Positions 60,616-64,000 of a stretch of 64,000 nucleotides of DNA are shown one piece after another (within the stretch, counting starts at the first letter, position 1; each line of letters begins with the position of its first letter). The notes under the pieces are model-generated. The model had not been told where the DNA came from. It made no database searches and saw only the letters and a program-made list of their open reading frames with translations. A program made the translations under genes and the position numbers. Where the stretch lies: contig CM033715.1 of assembly GCA_019671005.1 (NCBI GenBank), positions 4,650,001 through 4,714,000 of the forward strand, written 5' to 3'. This stretch comes from Hibiscus mutabilis. Lineage: Eukaryota > Streptophyta > Magnoliopsida > Malvales > Malvaceae.

Positions 60616-63480
60616 TGTAATCACTCATTTTCACTTGTAAATATATATTAATATTGCATGTATATTTATTATATTATATGAATGTTACTAATATAAGGTG
60701 GTGTGTGCATGTATATTATAAGCTATGTATGTATACGTATTAAGGGTATATGTATGTCGCGTATGTATCTAGAGTATGAGCGTATTTGATTAATATATAG
60801 ATGTTATGTTAATTATATGTATGATTATACGTACGTATGCTAGAGTATTATGTTAATTAATGTTTGTATAATATAAGTATACGTTTTCATATGTATGTGT
60901 ATTATAATACTAATTATATTATTATTAACATAATTAGGCTGATAAAATGAAATAAAAAAAATTAAATATATTAAACCCAAATAAAAATGAAGTCCAAGTC
61001 CAATTACAAGGCCCGGTTGGCCCAAACCCAAATCTTATCTAATTACAATTTTGGTGTGCAGGTAACTGTGGGCCGTTGGATCAAGATCTGATCCAACGAC
61101 CACGATACAACCAAGAAGTCAAAAATATCTGCCAGCCGCGTGTTCCACACGTATGGACCGTTCGAGTGCCACGCACGCGTGTGGTCCACGCGTGGACGCT
61201 TTAATATCCCACGCGCCCGTAAGATCCACGCGTTCTGACTCCTCGACTGCGGAGCTCCACGTGTCAAGATCTGGAGCCGTCTCATCAAATCGAGGCTTCA
61301 TCCAGGCCGTTCGTCCTTCAAGCCATCTCGACCGTTAGATCAGATCTGATCTAACGGCCGAGAACGCGTCTGGCCGCTGGCAGAACATCCATACCGCCAC
61401 CGCGCCGATATTCAGCCCCCGTGTTCAGAACATGCCCAAGACAACAAGCAAAAATTGTCAATTCAGATCTGAAAAAGCAAGATGCAACTTGCACCAAAAC
61501 AAAGACAATGATATATATGAAACGGGGACTTTTGTAACGGGGAGAACGAAGAGTGGTAACAAAAAAAAAGGGAGAGAACAGAGATCTTGTAATACAAAAA
61601 AAAAACCAAAAATTGTAACCAGTCAAGTGATAATCGAAAGACAGTCCAGTGGTAAACACTTGTTTATTTTTCTTACTTGTTTTTTTTATATGCATATACG
61701 AAAGAAGAAAATCGAAATAAAAAGAAGAGAGTCGTCTTACCATCGCTGTTTGCGGGTCTTCCCTTCCTTAGTGATAAGCCTTTCGGCTTCTCCAAGCCTG
61801 ATATGGTGAACTAAAGGGAGGGGAAGACCCCTGGTAGTTTTGTTTTGGTTTAAAAAATATTTTTTTTCCGCTTCGTATTTTCTAGATCTAGGGCAAATAA
61901 GGGTGTATCCTCTGAATCCAACCACGGATTCATGTTGAGGATAAAAAGGGGGTTATTTTGGTGTGTTTTGGAGGTTCATCGGCGCCGGTTAGCGGCGGCC
62001 GGCGATGGAGAATACGGCGGCCGGCCGCCGGATTCTGGGTTTCATGGGGTAGTTGAGAGAGAATGAAGAACAGATGGTTCTTGCAAAATCAGAAAAATGA
62101 AACAAATGGCTAAAATTTGATTTCGGCCTAAAAAGAGGGTTTATATAATTGTTATTATTTCGTTAAATGGGAAAATCACACACTTAACCATCCCGCGTTT
62201 TCAATATTTTCGTTTTTGTCTTGCCGCATGGTATAATTACAATCCCAGTCCCCCTGATATTTCAAAATCTTGTAATCCAGTCCCTAAATTACACCGATTC
62301 AGATTTTAAATGGTAAAATTACCCTCTTAACCATCCCGCATTTTTGAACTTTTCATTTTGGGTCTGCCCCTTGGTCTAATTACAGTTTTGATCCTTTTAG
62401 GTTTTGTTTGTTTCGCAATTTCGTCCCTAAATTACATATTATTGTTCTTTAATTTCTGCCACTGACTTTTATTTTTCTTTCATTTCAATCATGTATTCTT
62501 TGTAAATGTTCATGTTCGTATTATGATCGTATATGTTGATATTCTATTATTTTTCGTCCCTAGTATATGACTCATATTTTATGTTTATATATATATATAT
62601 GTGTGTTAAACTTATAATAGTCATGTTTTTTTATCCGATTATTCGTATTAAAGCATGTTATGTTCTATTTGACTCGTAAACGGCATTGTTCTTGTATTTT
62701 TGTACGTATGTTTTCTTGGCTTTTAGGTTACGTGTTAGTGTGTCTTCTTTTATGTATAATATATTGTTCCATAGATGTTGAAATATGTTTTATGACTAGC
62801 ATGTATGTCTTTTTGAAATATTTGTTCGTCTATATACGACGTAATTATTCCTGCATTGTTGTTCTAACTTGCTAAAGTTGTTTTTATCTATTATTTAGAA
62901 CAATATGTATATATGCATGTTTTAGTCTAGTATATCATTTATGTTAGATTAGTATTCTGTTATGTCAATAATTATTGCATTTAAATATTTTGCCATGTTT
63001 TATATTTTTGCCACTAAGATTGCATATGATTTATAACTTGTTAATGCGGTGCCCTTTTATCCGAGCGTAAACGGGGCCAGTATCAAGCGTAGTGATAGTG
63101 GTTGGGCGTTTATTCTCGGATAACGGGGCCCTTAAAATTTATTCGCAATTATGACCGAATTTTAAAATAATCGTCACTCTAATCCAGAAAATCCAATATT
63201 AATAAAGCGGTAATTATTAAAGTACCAGTTTTGGGCGGTGTGGGGGTGCTAATCCTTCCCCATCCGTAACCGACTCTCGAACCCAATCTTTTTGAATATC
63301 TGGTTTTATGGTGTCCGGCCTACCTAAGTGGCCGGTGGCGACTCCATTTTTTAAAGGCGGTTTCTTTTAAAACCCCATGGAATAAATATTTTATATCCAA
63401 AAGAATCACAAACACCTTTCAAAAACACTTCGACCACGCCACGTTTTTATTTAGCGATGAGAAGAAAAGACATCGCTACA
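60616..63480 (+). mobile_element. Solo LTR (2.87 kb) inside an exon of helicase copy B
   Basis: It begins TGTAATCACTCATTTTCAC and ends GACATCGCTACA. The flanks are GATTA (60611-60615) and GATTC (63481-63485), 4 of 5. Excision restores CPFPRF-NQAKHNIMCSELK, parallel to CPFPSFCQDKHNLLCSELK in copy A, so the target was coding. It is the same family as 43370-46035: same ends, same GC-rich zone (61060-61440) with a paired palindrome, and the same U5-type signatures (tgggggtgctaatccttccc; ggccggtggcgactccat). Orientation is opposite and the length differs by about 200 bp. Tat/Ogre-lineage Ty3 assignment is likely but not proven. Confidence 0.9.
61332..61357. repeat. 26-bp perfect palindrome in the LTR of copy B
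   Basis: Arms ccgttagatca and tgatctaacgg are centred on AGATCT. It corresponds to 45373-45398 of the other LTR but differs at two symmetric positions. A second interrupted palindrome (cgttggatc ... gatccaacg) lies at about 61074-61098. Confidence 0.85.
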
Positions 63481-64000
63481 GATTCAACCAAGCAAAACAC
63501 AACATTATGTGCTCTGAGTTGAAGCGGCTATATGTTGCTATAACCCGCACAAGGCAAAGGTTGTGGATTTGTGAAAATGATAAAGAGTTTTCTGAGCCCG
63601 TATTCAATTACTGGAAAAAGAAGTGTCTTGTTCAAGTTAGAAAGCTGGATGATTCACTTGCACAAGCAATGCAAGTTGCAAGCAGCTCCGAAGAGTGGAA
63701 GTCTCGTGGTTATAAGGTTTGTTGTTTCTCGTTTTTCAGTATAAATTAATTTTATTAAAGTCTATTGTTAATCTAACAACTCTTTTCTGGTGCTTATTTG
63801 TGTTCTGCAGCTGTTACATCTATGAGATGGCGACAATATGCTTCAAAAGAGCAAATGATACTTATGGGGAAAAACTAGCTAAGGCTCTTGGACTTAGGGA
63901 AAATGCTGACTGATTGCATGGTTCGAATCCAGAAATGGCTTCTATTGCCAGGAAGCAGGCTGCTGAAATTTTTGATTCCGTTGGCAAGGCTGAGCAAGCA

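Larger units (their letters stand above)
54578..64000 (+). pseudogene. Giant SEN1-like/UvrD-like/TPR helicase gene, copy B, broken and partial
   Basis: Tandem paralogue of copy A, cut by the window end. Exons: 54578-55135, 55485-56701, 56808-57132, 57288-57543, 57635-57851, 57992-58344, 58486-59021, 59114-60314, 60499-63716, and from 63811. The copy A first exon (MDFIDILFQWSLADIF) has no counterpart upstream. Copy B keeps motifs that copy A lost: WGPPGTGKT, VLVIDEAAQ, GDEWQLPATV, VDGFQGG, LGRSGTGKTTV, FVYIDEVQDL, GDTAQTIARG, LSQNFRTHDGVL, VECKGLEFQ and LYVAITRTRQRLW. Its lesions: a one-base loss near 56120 (before FLEYARE); a frame slip at about 58930-58960, before the LRQLFVTVSPKLC segment; acceptor AG changed to GG at 59112-59113; a solo LTR in the exon at 60499; about 8 bases lost near 63820; and TGA at 63911, where copy A has an Arg codon. 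It is therefore also inactive, although both ATPase cores are better preserved. Confidence 0.85.

Noticed and set aside
1..64000. tRNA, rRNA, snoRNA or CRISPR loci
   Set aside because: No cloverleaf-type blocks, rRNA signatures or regularly spaced repeats were seen by eye. A covariance-model search would be needed for small RNAs.

Overview
This is plant nuclear DNA. Genes are split by introns with GT/AG borders, intergenic DNA is AT-rich and packed with MITEs, and the protein families are plant ones: BSD-domain protein, gar2-related protein, plant mobile domain, cytosolic sulfotransferase, and a giant SEN1/UvrD/TPR helicase. A eudicot is clear. Malvaceae (cotton relatives) is only an impression from repeat style. 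I saw no tRNA, rRNA, CRISPR or bacterial operon structure.

Layout. 0.06-1.8 kb: minus-strand BSD-domain gene with an early stop and a damaged splice acceptor. 3.5-5.1 kb: minus-strand small secreted-protein gene, 3' end unresolved. 6.2-9.0 kb: minus-strand gar2-related gene, which looks alive. 9.84-20.06 kb: a 10.2-kb Mutator-like element (MULE) with long terminal inverted repeats (TIRs) and a 9-bp target duplication. It carries two convergent genes, a plant-mobile-domain (MAIN-like) gene from the left TIR and a mudrA-type transposase from the right TIR. Both are decayed, and the first is also split by a 3.76-kb solo-LTR-like insertion. 20-34 kb: gene-poor, with hAT-like and Mutator-like non-autonomous elements, a 5'-truncated LINE and degenerate telomere-like repeats. 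34.0-35.1 kb: sulfotransferase with a single in-frame stop.

35.9-49.1 kb and 54.6-64.0 kb: two tandem, same-orientation copies of one very large gene that encodes two helicase engines plus a TPR-like C-terminal region. Copy A spans all recognised exons. Copy B lacks the first exon and runs off the window. Both are broken by stops and frameshifts. Each also carries a solo LTR of the same family inside a coding exon, at different places and in opposite orientation, so the two insertions are independent. The spacer between them (49.1-54.5 kb) is almost entirely MITEs.

The main points are the MULE with a MAIN-like gene in the mudrB position, the paired independent LTR hits in the duplicated helicase gene, and a palindrome in the two LTRs that changed symmetrically. 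Most coding genes here carry at least one disabling change. This suggests a decaying region, although single-base assembly errors should be excluded for the one-lesion cases.
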